From: Pyxidicoccus caerfyrddinensis | GTDB lineage: Bacteria > Myxococcota > Myxococcia > Myxococcales > Myxococcaceae | Direction: 5' to 3' | DNA: 64,000 nucleotides | Assembly: GCF_010894405.1 (NCBI RefSeq) | Contig: NZ_JAAIYA010000001.1 | Span: forward strand, 245,341 to 309,340 | Shown: one piece after another, positions 37,501-52,500 of the stretch | Layout: each line of letters begins with the position of its first letter | Numbering within the stretch: position 1 is the first letter of the stretch | Translations under genes and position numbers: made by a program | The notes under the pieces: model-generated | Seen by the model: only the letters and a program-made list of their open reading frames with translations | What the model was told of the DNA's origin: nothing | Databases searched by the model: none

Positions 37501-40500
37501 CCGCGTCGGGCGTGTTCTGGAGGATGAGCATCACCTGGAACAGCGGCGAGCGGCCCAGGTCACGTTGCGGCCGCAGCTCCTCCACCAGCTTCTCGAATGG
37601 GATGTCCTGGTGGGCCTGCGCGCCAAGGGTTGTCTCGCGCACGCGTCCCAGCACTGCGCGGAAGGACGGGTCTCCATCCAGTCGAGTCCGCAGGGCGAGC
37701 GTGTTGATGAAGAGGCCCACCAGCCCCTCCAGCTCCGCGAAGCGCCGGCCGGCGATGGGCGTGCCGACGACGACGTCATCCTGTCCGGAGTGACGCGACA
37801 GCACGACCTGGAACGCACCCAGCAGGGCCATGAAGAGGGTGACGCCCTCCTCCCGGCACAGGGACTGGAGCCCGCGCGACAGCTCGGGGCTGAGCTGGAA
37901 CTCGAAGCTCGCGCCCCGCGAAGACGGCACGGGAGGACGCGGGAAGTCCGTGGGCAGTTCCAGCGCATGCGGCGCCCCGGCCAGATGTTCCTTCCAATAG
38001 GTGAGCTGTGACTCCAATACCTCGTCACGCAGCCATTCGCGCTGCCAGACGCAATAGTCCGCGTACTGGAGCGGCAGCTCCGGCAGGGTCGAAGACCTCC
38101 CCGCGACGAAGCCCAGGTAGAGGGCCTCCAGCTCGCGGACGAGCACACCCGAGGACCAGCCGTCGCAGACGATGTGGTGCAGCGTGAGGAGCAGCAGGTG
38201 CCGTTCCTCGGACAGGCGCAGCAGCGAGACGCGCAGCAGCGGCCCGTGCGCCAGGTCGAAGGGACGCGTCGCTTCCTCGCGGGCCAGCAGCCGTGCCTCG
38301 GCCTCGCGGTCCTCGCGTGCGCGCAGGTCCGTCACCGCCAGCCGGACGGGCCCCGGCGGTGCGATGACCTGGATGGGGACGCCGCCCTCATCCGGGAAGC
38401 GGGTGCGCAGGCTCTCGTGCCGGCGCACCAGCTCCGTGAAGGCGCGCTCCAGGGCCGCCACGTCCAGCCGTCCCTCAACGCGCAGCACGGTGGGCACGTT
38501 GTACGTCGCCCCGCCTGGCTGCAGCCTGTCCAGGAACCACAGGCGCTGCTGCGCGAAGGACAGCGGCAGCGGGCCGCCTCGGGGCACGGGACGGAGCGCG
38601 GGCAGCGCGAGGCTCCGCGTCGCCTGCTCCACCTGCACGGCGAGCGACTCCACGGTGGGCGCATCGAACAGGACGCGCAAGGGCACCTCCACGCCCACGG
38701 TGCTCCGCAGGCGTGACACCACCTGCGTGGCCAGCAGCGAGTGTCCGCCCAGCTCGAAGAAGTCGTCGTGGACTCCCACTCGCTCCACGTGCAGCAACTC
38801 CGTCCAGAGCGCGGCGAGCTGTGCCTCCAGCGCGGTGCGCGGCGCCACGTACTCCCGGGCCCGGACCGCCAGCGCCCCTTCCGGCGCGGGCAGCGCCTTG
38901 CGGTCCACCTTGCCGTTGGACGTCAGCGGCAGGGCGGGCAGCACTGCGATGGCGGCGGGCACCATGTACTCCGGCAGCCGCTCCTTGAGCGCCTGACGCA
39001 GCGAGGCCACATCCACCGAGGCCCCCTCCTCCGCTACCACGTACGCCACCAGTCGCTTGTCGCCGGGCGCGTCCTCTCGCACCACGGCCACGGCTTCACG
39101 CACAGAGGGGAGGCGCGCCAGGGCGGACTCCACCTCGCCCGGCTCGATGCGGAAGCCGCGCAGCTTCACCTGGAGGTCCGTGCGACCGAGGTACTCCAGC
39201 GTGCCGTCGGCCCGCCAGCGCGCCCTGTCTCCCGTGCGATACAGCCGCGCACCGGGCGTGCCCGAGAACGGGTCTGGCACGAAGCGCTCGGCGGTGAGGG
39301 AAGGCTGGCCCAGGTAGCCCCGCGCCAAGCCCACGCCGCCGACGCACAGCTCACCGTGTACCCCCACGGGCAGCGCGTGCAGCGCCGCGTCCACCAAGTA
39401 CACCCGGAGGTTGGCCCAGGGCCGGCCGATGTTCAGCGGGGCCCCGGGCCGCAGCGGCTCGGAGATGGAGGCGCACACCGTCACCTCCGTGGGGCCATAC
39501 GCGTTGAACAGCCGCACGCGGCCGCCCCAGCGCTCCACCACCTCGGACGTGAGGGCCTCTCCCGCGGCGACGAGCGTCTCCAACGACGAGAAGTCCTCCG
39601 GGGCCACCTGCGCCAGCACCGACGGAGTCAGGGTGACGGCGGAGATGGACTCCTCGCGAGCCAGCGTGCGCAGCGGCTCGCCCGGCAGCAAGCGCTCCCT
39701 CGGGGCGAGCACCAGCGTGGCGCCGGAGAGCAGCGCGCCGAACAGCTCCCACACGGAGGCATCGAAGCCGATGGAGAAGAACTGCAGCACGCGACTGCCG
39801 GGCCGCAGCGACATGGCCGCGCCCGCACGCAGCGCCGTGTTGCACAGGCCCCTGTGCTGGAGCAGCGTGCCCTTGGGACGCCCCGTGCTGCCCGACGTGT
39901 AGATGATGTAGGCGAGGCTGTCCGCGACCGCGCCACTCTCGGGAGCCGTCGTGGGCCGCGCATCGATGAGCGCCGCGTCCGCGTCCAGCAGCACGAGCTG
40001 TCCACCGCCCGAGGGCAGCTCGTCAGCCAGTGCCTCCGTCGTGACGAGCACCGGTGCCGCGCTGTCGCGCAGCATGTACGTGAGCCGCTCCACGGGCTGG
40101 CTCGCATCCAGGGGCATCCAGGCGCCACCGGCCTTGAGGATGCCGAGGATGCCGACCACCGTCTCCAGCGAGCGCTCCACGCACAGCGCCACCGGCACGT
40201 CGGGCCGGACGCCCAGCGCGCGCAGGTGATGCGCGAGCTGGTTGGCCCGTGCCTCGAGCGCCGCATAGGTGAGCGACTGGCCCTCGAAGCGCACGGCCAC
40301 CGCGTCAGGCGTACGTGCAGCCTGGGTCGCGAAGAGGTGGTGCGCGCACGCGTCGCGGGGGAAGTCCCGCTCCGTGTCGTTCCACTCCACGAGGACCTGG
40401 CGCCGCTCCTCCGAGGACAGGAGGGAGAGCGTGGAAACACGTGCCTCGGGCCGGGCCGCCGCGGCCTCCAGCACCGTGCCCAGGTGCCGCACCAGCCGGT

Positions 40501-43500
40501 CGACCGTCTCTTCCGTGAAGAGGTCCGTGCGGTACTCGCAGGCGCACTCCAGGCCTCGGGCCGTCTCCGCCATGGACAGCGTGAGGTCCAGGCGTGACGT
40601 GCCCGCATCCACCGGCTCGCCACGCAGGGTGAGGCCGGGCACCGTCAGCTCGGTGACGGGCTGGTTCTGGAGCACCAGCTTCACCTGGAACAGTGGCGCG
40701 TGGCCCTGGCTGCGCTCGGGGTTGAGCGCACGGACGACCTCCTCGAAGGGCACGTCCTGGTGCGCGTAGGCGCCGAGCGTGGCCCGCCGCACGCGGCCCA
40801 GCAGCTCGTGGAAGGAGGGGTCGCCCTCCAGCCGGGCGCGGATGGCGAGCTGGTTGATGAAGAAGCCGATGAGCCCCTCCGTCTCCGCCCGGTTCCGGTT
40901 CGCGATGTCCGTGCCGACGACGAAGTCCTCCTGGCCGGAGTGGCGCGAGAGGACCACCTCGAAGCCCGCCAGCAGGGCCATGAACAGGGTGGCGCCCTCA
41001 CGGCGGCACAGCGCCTGGAGCGAGGCCGCCAGCTCGCGCGGCAGCACGCGCGTGAGCATGGCTCCCTGCCGTCCCTGCACGGCCGGACGGGGGAAGTCGG
41101 TGGGCACCTCCAGCACCGGCGGCGCGCCCGCGAGGTGCTCGCTCCACCAGGAGAGCTGCGCCTCCAGCGCTTCACCCTGGAGCCACTCGCGCTGCCACAG
41201 CGCGTAGTCCGCGTACTGCACGGGCAACACGGGCAGCTCGGGAGCACGGCCCTCGCGGAAGGCCGCGTAGAGCATCGCGGACTCACGCACCAGCACGCCC
41301 ATGGACCAGCCGTCCGAGACGATGTGGTGCATCATCACCAGCAGCAGGTGCCGCGACTCGGACACCCGCACCAGCGAGGCGCGCAGCAGCGGGCCGCGCG
41401 TCAGGTCGAACGGGCGTCGCGCCTCTTCGTATGCCAGCCTCCGGGCCTCGGCCTCGCGTGCGCCCTCGGGCAGCGGGGTCAGGTCCACCACGGGCAGGGA
41501 CACGGGTGCGGGCGCGTGGATGACCTGGACGGGGCCATCCTGGAAGGTGGTGCGCAGCACTTCGTGGCGGCGCACCAACTCCGTCAGGCCGCGCTCCAGC
41601 GCGCCCACGTCCAGCGTGCCCTCCAGCCAGAGCACGACGGGCATGTTGTAGAAGGCGCTTCCTGGCTCCAGCCTGTCGAGGAACCACAGGCGCTGCTGCG
41701 CGAAGGACAGCGGCAGTGCGCCGGTGCGAGGTACGGGCACCAGCGGCGGTGGCTGCAAGGAGGAGCCCGCCAGGGCCTCCACGCGCGCGGCGAGCCCGGC
41801 CACGGTGGGTGACTCGAACAGCTCGCGCAGCGGCACCTCCACTCCCACGGTGCTCCGCACGCGCGACACCACCTGTGTGGCCAGCAGCGAGTGGCCGCCC
41901 AGCGCGAAGAAGTCGTCGTGGCGACCTGGCTTCTCCACCCGCAGCACCTCGGCCCAGATGGCCGCGAGCTGTTCCTCGGTGGGAGTGGCCGGAGCCTCGT
42001 AGGTGGCCCCGGCGGAGGCGCTGTCCGGAGCGGGCAGCGCCCCACGGTCCACCTTGCCGTTGGGCGTGAGGGGGAACGCGTCCAGCGGCACGAAGGCCGT
42101 GGGCACCATGTACTCCGGCAGCCGCTGCTTGAGGAACGCACGCAGCGCCGCCGAATCCGGCGCGGTGTCCTGGTGGGTGAAGTACGCCACGAGGCGCGGG
42201 TTGCCGGGCACGTCCTCGCGCACCCGCACCAGGGACTCGCGCACCGCCGGGTGTTGCGCCAGCGCGGACTCGATTTCTCCCAGCTCGATGCGGAAGCCGC
42301 GCAGCTTCACCTGGAAGTCGGTGCGGCCCAGATACTCCAACGTGCCGTCGTCGAGCCACCGTACCCGGTCGCCGGTGCGGTACATGCGTGCGCCCGGCGT
42401 GGCGCTGAACGGGTCCGCCAGGAAGCGCTCCGCCGTGATCTCGGGCCGGCGCAGGTAGCCGCGCGCGAGGCCTGCTCCAGCGATGAACAGCTCCCCAGGC
42501 ACGCCTGGCGGCACAGGCCGCAGGTGCGCATCCAGCACGTACACCCGCATGTTGGCCAGCGGTCCGCCCAGGGTGGGACGGGTGCCGGGCCGCACCGCGA
42601 AGGCGGTGGCGTCCACGGTGCACTCGGTGGGGCCGTAGACGTTGAAGGTGCGCGTGCGCGGCGCGGTGGCCAACTCCCGCCACAGCGCCTCGTCGATGGC
42701 CTCACCACCGGGTACCAGCAGGCGCGGCGAGCTCGCGTCTCGCAGCAGACCGTCCCGCACCAGCAACCGCAGCAGCGACGGAGTGCAGTCCAGCACGTCC
42801 ACGCGGTGCCGCCGCAGCCAGCCCCGCATGGCGTCCGGGTCCTGGCGCGTGCCCTCGGGAACGATGCACAGGCAGTGGCCGTCGAGCAGTTGAACGAGCT
42901 GCTTCACGGAGGCGTCGAAGGCCAGCGGCGCGTTGACGCTCACCCGCAGCCCTGAGGGCTGGCCGGCATACACAGTGCGCGCCAGTGCATGGCGCAGGTT
43001 GAGCACCGAGCGGTGCCGCACCATGACGCCCTTCGGCGTGCCCGTGCTCCCGGACGTGTAGATGACGTAGGCGAGGTTGTCGGCGGAGGCAGACGGCGCG
43101 GGAGCGTGCGACGGCAGCGAGGACGGCAGCGCATCCGCCGCGTCGAGGCACAACACGCGAGCCACCGAGGGCGTCCAGCCGTCCACCTGCCGCCGGTGGG
43201 TCAGCAGCACTGGAGCGCCGCAGTCCTGGAGGGTGAAGTCCCGCCGCTGCGCGGGCCACGCCGGGTCCATGGGCACGTAGGCCCCACCGGCCTTCATCAC
43301 GCCCAGCAGTGCAACGACCATGTCCACGCCGCGTTCGAAGCACAGCGCCACGGGCACGTCGGGCCCCACGCCCAGCACACGCAGGTGGTGCGCGAGCTGG
43401 TTGGCCCGCGTGTCGAGCTGCGCGAAGGAGAGAACGGACTCCTCGAAGGACACGGCGGGTGCGTCGGGCTTGCGGCCCACCTGGAGCTCGAAGGCCTGGT

Positions 43501-46500
43501 GCACGGTCGAGTCCACCGGGACGTCCACGGTGGTTTCGTTCCACTCGCGCAGCACCTGCTCGCGCTCGGAGGGCGGCAGCAGGTCCAGCTCGGACAAGCG
43601 CTGCTCCGGGTTGGAGGCGATGGCCTCCAGCAGCACCTGGAAGTGCCGCGCCAGGCGCTGACCCGTGGCCTCCGTGAAGAGGTCTGCGCTCAACTGCAGG
43701 TGGCCCTGGAAGCCCTCGGCGGTCTCGGACAGGTCGAGGCCGAGCTCGAACTTGGCCAGGTCGCCGCCAACGCCGTCCATCGAACGGAAGGTCAGCGATG
43801 GCAGACTGACCTCCTGCGCCGGAGCGTTCTGCAGGACGAAGAGGGCCTGGAAGAGCGGCGAGCGGTTCAGGTCGCGCGACGGCTGGAGCTCCTCCACCAG
43901 CTTTTCGAAGGGGATGTCCTGGTGCTCGTAGGCACCGAGCGTCATCTCCCGCACCTGCCGCAGCAGCTCGCGGAACGACAGCGCACCTTCCGGACGCGCG
44001 CGCAGGACGAGCGTGTTCGCGAAGAAGCCGATGAGGCCCTCGGTCTCCGCATGCCGACGACCGGCGATGGGCGAGCCGACGACGATGTCCTCCTGGCCCG
44101 AGTAGCGCGCCAGCACCGTCTGGTACGCCGCCAGCAACAGCATGAAGGGCGTTGCCCCCTCACGCTGGGCAATCGCGTTGAGCGAGTCGCTCAGTCGACG
44201 TGACAGGCGCACCGGCACGCGGACGCCTCGACGCGAGAGGACGGGCGGACGCGGAAGGTCCGTGGGCAGCTCCAGGTGCGGCGGCGCACCGGCGAGCCGC
44301 TGCTTCCACCAGCCGAGCTGTGCATCCAGCACCGCGCCATGCAGCCAGCCGCGCTGCCACACCGCGTAGTCCGCGTACTGCACGGGCAGCGCTGGGAGCG
44401 GTGACGGCAGGTCGCGCGTGAAGGCGTCGTAGAGGGCCGCCAGCTCGCGGACGAGCACGCCCGCGGACCAGCCGTCGGAGACGATGTGGTGCAGCACGAG
44501 CACCAGCACGTGCTCTTCGGAGGACAGCGTCAGCAGCGCCGCACGGAACAGGGGCCCGCGCTCCAGATTGAAGGGACGCTGCGCCTCCCGCTCCACCTGC
44601 CGGCGCGCCTCAGCCTCGCGCTCGGAGGCTGGCAGGGTGCCCAGGTCCACCGCGCGGAAGTCGAGCACCGGCTCCGGGGCGATGATCTGCACGGGCACGC
44701 CGTGGTCCGCGCGGAACGTCGTGCGCAGCGAGTCGTGGCGCAGCGACAGCGCGTGGAGGGCACGCTCCAGCACCTTCGCGTCCACGGGGCCCATCAGCCT
44801 CACCGCCGCGGGCACGTTGTAGGAGGCGCTCCCCGGCTCGAGCTGGTCCAGGAACCAGAGGCGCTGCTGTGCGAAGGACAGCGGCGGGGCCGCGCTCCGG
44901 TCCGCCCTCGGCGTCAGCGGCGGAGCGGCCCCGGCGTCACCCGTGCGGCCCCGCCGTTCGATTCGCTCGGCGAGCGCGGCGACAGTGGGGGCCTCGAACA
45001 GCTCGCGGATGGGCAGCTCGATGCCCAGCGTGGCACGCAGCCGGGCGACGACGCGCGTGGCCAGCAGCGAGTGTCCACCCAGCTCGAAGAAGTGCCCGTG
45101 CAGGCCCACCTGCTCCAGTCCCAGCACCTCCGCGAAGACGCTGGCCAGCGCCTGCTCGGTGTCGGTGCGCGGGGCGACGTAGCCCTCGCGCGCTCCGGCC
45201 GCGAAGTCCGGCGCGGGCAGGGCCTTGCGGTCCACCTTGCCGTTGGACGTCAGCGGCAGGGCCTCCAGCACCACGAAAGCCGACGGCACCATGTACTCCG
45301 GCAGGGCTCTGCTCAGGACGTCACGCAGGGCCTCGGGCTCCAGCACGCGGCCCTCGCGTGCAGTCACGTACGCCACCAGGTGCTTGTCGCTGGCGGTGGC
45401 CGCGCGGGCCACCACCACCGCCTCGGCCACGTCCTGGAGCTTTCGCAGCGCGGACTCCACTTCGGCCAGTTCGATGCGGTAGCCGCGCACCTTCACCTGC
45501 GCGTCGGCGCGGCCCAGGAACTCCAGCACGCCGTCCTGCCTCCAGCGGGTCAGGTCTCCCGTGCGGTACAGCCGCGCTCCGGGCACGCCGGAGAAGGCGT
45601 CCGGCACGAAGCGCTCCGCCGTCAGGGCCGGCTGCTCCACATAGCCGCGCGCCACGCCATCACCGCCGATGAACAGCTCTCCCGTGACGCCCACGGGCAC
45701 CGGCTGGCCCTGCGCATCCAGCACGTACACCCGCGTGTTGCCGATGGGACGGCCGATGGGCACCCCACCCTCCACCTGCTCCACGCGCGTCATCCGGTGG
45801 CAGGAGGCGAACAGCGTCGTCTCGGTGGGCCCGTAGCAGGCCGTCACCGGAATGCGCAGCGTCTCCAGGACGCGGCGCACGTGCGGCGCGGAGACCACGT
45901 CGCCACCGGTGAGGAGCTGCTTCACCGTGCGCAGGCCGTCGAGGTGGCTGTCCACCATCTGCGAGAAGAGGCCCGCGGTGAGGTGGAGCGTCGTCACGCC
46001 GTGCCGCACCAGCACCGCCTCCAGCTCGTGCGCGTCGGACGGTGAGCCGGGTGGGAAGACCACCAGTCGCCCGCCGTGCAGCAGCGATCCCCACAGCTCC
46101 AGCGTGGAGGCGTCGAAGGAGATGGGCGCGATGAGGAGGAACGTCTCGTCCGGACCGAGGTGCGCGTAGTCGTTGCCGAAGACGGTGCGAAGCACGGCCG
46201 CCTGCGGCGTCCCGACGCCCTTCGGCCGGCCCGTGGAGCCGGAGGTGAAGTCGATGTACGCGAGGCTCTCGGGCAGCGAAGTGATGGGGGGCGCGGACGT
46301 CGGCTGGCGCGCCAGGGACAGCTCGTCCAGCAGCACCGTGCGCATCCCCGCAGAGGGCATTCCGAGCCGCAGGCTGTCCGTGGTGAGGAGCACCGTCGGG
46401 CGCGCGTCCTCCACCATCACCGCGAGCCGCTCGCGCGGGTAGGACGGGTCCAACGGCACGTACGCGCCGCCTGACTTGAGGATGGCCAGCAGCGCCACCA

Positions 46501-49500
46501 CCAACTCCAGCGAACGGTCCAGGGCAATGGCCACGCGCGAGTCGGTGGACACGCCCAGGCTGCGCAGGAACCACGCGAGCTGGTTGGCCCGTGCATCCAG
46601 CTCCCCGTAGGTGAGCCGCTCGTCCTCGAACTCCACCGCCACCTTGTCCGGATGGCGCGCGACCACCTGGGCAAACACCTCGGGCAGCGTGCTGCCCCGG
46701 GGGTACTCCGAGGCCGTGGCGTTCCAGTCCACCAGCACCTGCCGTCGCTCGGCCCCGGTGAGCATGGACACGGAGGCCAGGGGGGCCTCGGGCCGGTCGA
46801 CCACGGACTCCACGAGCACGCGGAAGTGCTCCACCATGCGACGGGCGGTAGCGGCCTCGAACAGGTCGGTGTTGTAACCGAGGAAGCCGGAGTAGCCCTC
46901 GTCCGACTCCGCGAGGTTCAGCTCCAGCTCGAACTTCACCGGAAGGTCATCGACCTGGAGCGGACTCAGCGACAGCCCCGGCATCCGGAGCTCGGGCAGT
47001 GGTGTGTTCTGCACCGCGAACAGCACCTGCACGAGCGGATTGCGGCTCAGGTCGCGCTCCGGCTTCAGCGCATCCACCAGTCGCTCGAAGGGCAGGTCCT
47101 GATGGGCGTAGGCGCCCAGGGCCGCCTCCTTCACCTGGCTCAGCACGTCGCGGAAGGACATGCGTGCGCCCACGCGCGAGCGCATCACCAGCGTGTTGAC
47201 GAAGAGGCCGATGAGCCCCTCCAGCTCTCCGCGCTGGCGCCCCGCGATGGGCGAGCCGACGCTGACGTCCTCTTGTCCCGAGTACCGGGAGAGCAGCACC
47301 TGCCACGTGGCCAGCAACAGCATGAAGGGCGTCACGCCCTCCTGCTGGCAGAGGGCGTTCAATCGGTCGGCCACCGCGCGAGGCAGGACCACCGGCAACT
47401 GTGCGCCGCGGAAGGTCCGCACCGGCGGGCGGGGCCTGTCCGTGGGCAACTCCAGCGGGGTGATGCCCACGAGCTGCTCACGCCACCACGCGAGCTGCGC
47501 GTCGAGCACCGCACCGTCCAACCACTGGTGCTGCCAGACCGCGTAGTCCGCGTACTGGATGGACAATGGAGGGAGCGGAGAGGGCCGGCCCGAGGACAGG
47601 GCCTCGTACAGCGCGGCCACCTCGCGCACCAGCACGCCCAGGGACCAGCCGTCGGCGACGATGTGGTGCAGGTTCAGGACGAGCACGTGCTCCCGCTCAG
47701 CCAGCTTCAACAACAGCGCGCGCACGAGCGGACCCGTGGCGAGGTCGAAGGGCTTCCGCGCTTCCGCTTCCAGACGTCGGCGGGTCTCCGCCCTTCCCTC
47801 TCCCGGCGTCAGGCCGCTCAGGTCCACGTGCTCCAGCGGGAGCCGGACGTCGGACGTGACGTACTGCACGGGCCGGCCCGCGGCGTCCACGACGAAGGTG
47901 GTGCGCAGAGACTCGTGGCGAGCCACCAGCTCGCGCAAGCCGCGGTGCAGGACCTCCGTGTCCAGCGCTCCCTCCAACCGGACGAAGGCGGGCAGGTTGT
48001 AGGTGGCGGTGCCGGGCTCGAGCTGGTCGATGAACCACAGTCGCTGCTGCGCGAAGGACAGCGGCAGTGCCCCCGTGCGCGGCACGGGGACGATGGCGGG
48101 AGCGCCGTCCCCCGGTCGGGCCGCGTCAATTCTCGCGGCGAGGTCGGCGAGCCTCGGGGCTTCGAAGAGGGCTCGAAGCGGCAGCTCCACGTCGAAGGTG
48201 GAGCGCACCCGCGAAACGAGCTGCGTGGCGAGCAGCGAGTGTCCGCCCAGCTCGAAGAAGTGGCCGCGCAGGCCCACGCGCTCCAGACCCAGCACCTCTG
48301 CGAAGAGGCCCGCCAGTGACTGCTCGGTGGCGGTGCGCGGGGCCATGTAGCCTTCGCGCGCCGCGATTCCCAGGTCCGGCGCGGGCAGGGCCTTGCGGTC
48401 CACCTTGCCGTTGGGCGTCAGGGGCAGCGCTTCCAGCGCCACGAAGGCCGACGGCACCATGTACCCGGGCAGGTGCTTCTGGACATGGGCCCGCAGCGCC
48501 TCCACCGCGAGCGGCGGCGACGTGGGGACGACGTAGGCCACCAGCCGCGCATCCCCGGCCACGTCCTCCCTCGCGACGACCACGGACTCGCGCACGAACG
48601 GGTGCTGCGCCAGCACGGACGCAATCTCCCCCAGCTCGATGCGGAAGCCGCGCACCTTCACCTGGAAGTCCACGCGGCCGAGGAACTCCACCGTGCCGTC
48701 CGCGCGCCAGCGGGCCTTGTCTCCCGTGCGGTACATGCGACCACCGGGACGTGCGCCGTACGCGTCCGGCAGGAAGCGCTCCGCCGTCAGCTCCGGCCGG
48801 CCGAGGTAGCCGCGCACCACGCCCTCACCCGCGATGTACAGCTCGCCCGCCACGCCCACGGGCACCGGCCTCAGTCCTTCGTCGAGCACGTACAGCGACG
48901 TGTTCGCGATGGGCGTGCCCAGCGGCACCGGGCCTGTCACCTCGTTCACCGGGTGCGTGGAGGACCAGATGGTGGTCTCCGTCGGGCCGTACATGTTGTG
49001 CAGCACGGGCACGCGCTCGCGCAGGGCGCGGGCCAGCTCCGGCGGCAGGGCCTCGCCGCCCACGAGGAGCTGGCGCAGTTGACCCAGTGCCTTCGCGGAC
49101 TCGGGCTCCTGGCTCAGCGCGCGCGCCATCGACGGCGTGCACTGGAAGTGCGTCACCCCATGTCGACGCACGGACTCCGCGAACCACGTGCGCGTCCCCG
49201 TGTCGCCCTGCACCACCACCTGGAAGCCGCGCGCCAGCGTCCACAACAGCTCCAGCACCGAGATGTCGAAGGACATGCTCGTCACCGCGAGCCACACGCC
49301 TCCATCGGCTGGCCCCAGCCGCGCGTCCATGGCCGTGAAGAAGTTGGCCACCGTGCGGTGCGGCACCATCACCCCCTTGGGGCGGCCGGTGCTGCCGGAC
49401 GTGTAGATGGCATACGCGAGGCTCTCCGCCTCCGCGCCACCGGGCAGGTCGCCATCGTCCAGGGCCGCGAGCCGCGCTTCGTCCGTGTCCAGGCACACCA

Positions 49501-52500
49501 CGGCCACTCCGTCGCGCGTAAGCGCCTCCGCGTGCCCCGACTCCGTCACCCGTACCCGGGCCCCCGAGTCCTCCAGCATGTACGTCAGGCGCTCGCGCGG
49601 GTACGCCGGGTCCAGGGGCACGTAGGCGCCCCCCGCCTTGAGCACGCCCAGCAGCGCCACGCCCAGCTCCAGCGAGCGCTCCTGGTGCACGGCCACGCGA
49701 GAGTCCGGTCCCACGCCAAGCGCACGCAGGTGCCGCGCGAGTTGGTTGGCGCGCGCGTTGAGCTGCGCGTAGGTGAGCCGCGCGTCCCCGAAGCACAGGG
49801 CCACCGCTTCTGGCGTCCGTGCCACCTGCGCCTCGAAGAGCCGGTGGATGGGCGCCGCCGGGAAGTCGGTGGAAGGAACGTTCCATTCCACGAGCACCCG
49901 CCGCCGCTCCTCCTCGGAGAGCATGGGCAGCTCCGCCACCGGCCGGGCCGCATCACCGGCGAGGCCCACCAGCAGGTTGCGCAGGTGCGCCATCATCCGC
50001 TGGATGGCCGCCGCGTCGAAGCGGCCGGAGTCGTAGGCGAGCTGGAGCAGCAGCTCGCGGCCCGGCATCGCCGTCAGCGTCAGCGGATGGTGGTCCACCT
50101 CCAGCGAGCGCGCGTCGCGCACGGCCAGCTCGTCCGACGGCGCGTTCAGCGCGGCGTCCACCGGATAGTTCTCGAAGATGACCAGGCTCTCGAACAACGG
50201 CTGGCCCGGGGGCACGTCGCTCCAGCGACGCACCTCCACCAGCGGCGCCAGCTCGTGCTGCCGTGCTTCCAACAACCACGCCTGGAAGGCCTTCAGCCAC
50301 GACCCCACCGGCTGGGACGGCGTCAGCCGCACGCGCACGGGGATGGCGTTGATGAACATGCCCACCATGCCCTCGACGCCGGCCAGCGCCGCGGGGCGCC
50401 CGGAGACCGTCACGCCGAAGACCACGTCGTCATGGCCGCTGTAGCGCCCGAGCAGCAGTGCCCAGGCCGCCTGCACCAGCGTGCCCGGCGTCAGTCCCTG
50501 CTGCCGTGCGAAGGCGCCCACCGTCGCCGTGTCGTCCATGCCCAGGCGGAGCTGCAGCTCTCGCCGGCCGCCCTCTCGGGACGTGCCGCCCACGTCGACC
50601 CGCGTGGGCTCGGTGAAGCCCGCCAGCGACTTGCGCCAGAAGTCGCGCGCGGCGCCCAGGTCCTGCCGTGCCAGCCACGCGATGAAGTCCCGGTAAGGGC
50701 GCACGTCACGACGAGGAGGCGTCAGCCCGCGCCGCACCGCCTCGTAGCGGGTGAGCACGTCGCGCATCACCAGCGGCACCGACCACCCGTCCAGCAGGAT
50801 GTGCGAGAGGCTGAACACCACGCGCCACACGCGCTCGCCGGTGCGCAGCAGCGTGAGCCGGAACAGCGGCGCGCGCGACAGCACCACGCCTCGCCGCCGG
50901 TCCTCCGCGAAGAAGGCGGCCAGCCGCGCCTCGCGCTCATGCGCGGGCACCGTACGCCAGTCCTCCACGCTCACCGGTGGTTCCACCTCGCGCATCACTG
51001 CCTGGAGCGGCGCGGCCAGCCCCTCCCAGAAGAAGGCGGTGCGGAGGATGGGATGCTGCGCTGCCGCCTGGCGCCACCCCTGGATGAAGGCCTCGACGTC
51101 GAGCGCGCCCTCCAGCTCGAAGGTGATTTGATTGAAGTACGGCTGTGCCTCATCCTCCTGGAGGTGGTGGAAGAGGATGCCCTGCTGCAGTGGTGACAGC
51201 GGGTAGATGTCCTCCACGTCGCGCAGGCGCCCGCCCTTCGCGACCAGCCGGTCGGCGAGCGCATCCAGCGCGCCCTGCCCCAACCCCGCCAGCGGGAAGT
51301 CCGAGGGCGCAAGTCCGCGCGGGTCTTCCGACGTACCGTGTGCAATCAGCTCGCGCAGCGCCGCGCGCAGCTCCGTGGCCAGCCGCTCCACCGTCTCGCG
51401 CCGATGCAGGCCCGAGCCGTACGTGAGCATCAACCGCAGCCGGCCGCCGGTGACGGCGCAGTCCACGTCCAGCAGGTGCGCCCGCTTCCCGCCCGCCGCA
51501 CGCGTGGGGCCCACGGGCCCGTCCGACAGCGCGAGCGGCGCCGTCGGAGGCAGCACATTGTCGAGCTGCCCCAGGTAGTTGAAGCCCACCTCCGGCGGTG
51601 GCAGCGCGCGCAGCCGCTCCCGCAGCTCGCGGTCCGGCGACAGGTAGCGCAGCACGCCGTAGCCCACGCCCTTGCCCGGAATGCGCCGCAGCGCCTCCTT
51701 CGCGGAGCGCAGCCACGCGCCGGGGCCCTCCCCCGCTTCTTCCAGCAGCACGGGGTAGATGCTGGTGAACCAGCCCACCGTGCGCGACAGGTCCACGCCC
51801 TCGAACAGCTCCTCGCGGCCGTGCCCCTCCAGCTCCACCCGCACGCACGGCGCGCCCGTCCACTGGCGCAGCACGTGGGCCAGGGTGCCCAGCAGCAGCT
51901 CGTCCGGCCTCGCGCGGCATGCCTTCGCCACGTCCTGCAGGAGCGCCTGCGTCTCGGCGGGCTCCAGGGAGACTTCCACGAGCCCCGCCGCGCCCTCCGT
52001 GTTGGCGGCGCCGTCCCGCACTTCCAGGGGCAGCCGGCCCACGCGCTCCCAGGGCAGCCCGAGCCAGAAGGATGCCTCCTCGCGAGCTGTCGGCGTGCGG
52101 GCGTGCTCCACGAGCTTCGACGCCCAGGCCGCATAGGACAGCGTCTTCGGCGGCAGCCTCACGGACTCATCCGTACGGAACTGCCGGTACGCGGTGAGCA
52201 GGTCCTCCAGCAGCACGCGCCACGAGACGGCGTCCACCGCGAGGTGGTGGATGACGATCAACAACTCTTGCGGCGCATCCGGCCCGAGGTCGAACAGCAC
52301 CGCCCGCGCGATGTCGCCCGAGCCCAGGTCCATTCCCACCTGCGCCTTGACGGCGTGGGACTCCAGCGCCGCGCGGCGTGCATCCGGCGTCAGCCCGGAG
52401 AGGTCCACCCGCGCGAGGGGCAGCGTCCCCTCCACGCCGGCCAGCTCCTGCCGCCACGGGCCCTGCCCGTCTCGCGTGAAGCGCAGCCGCAGGGTGTCAT

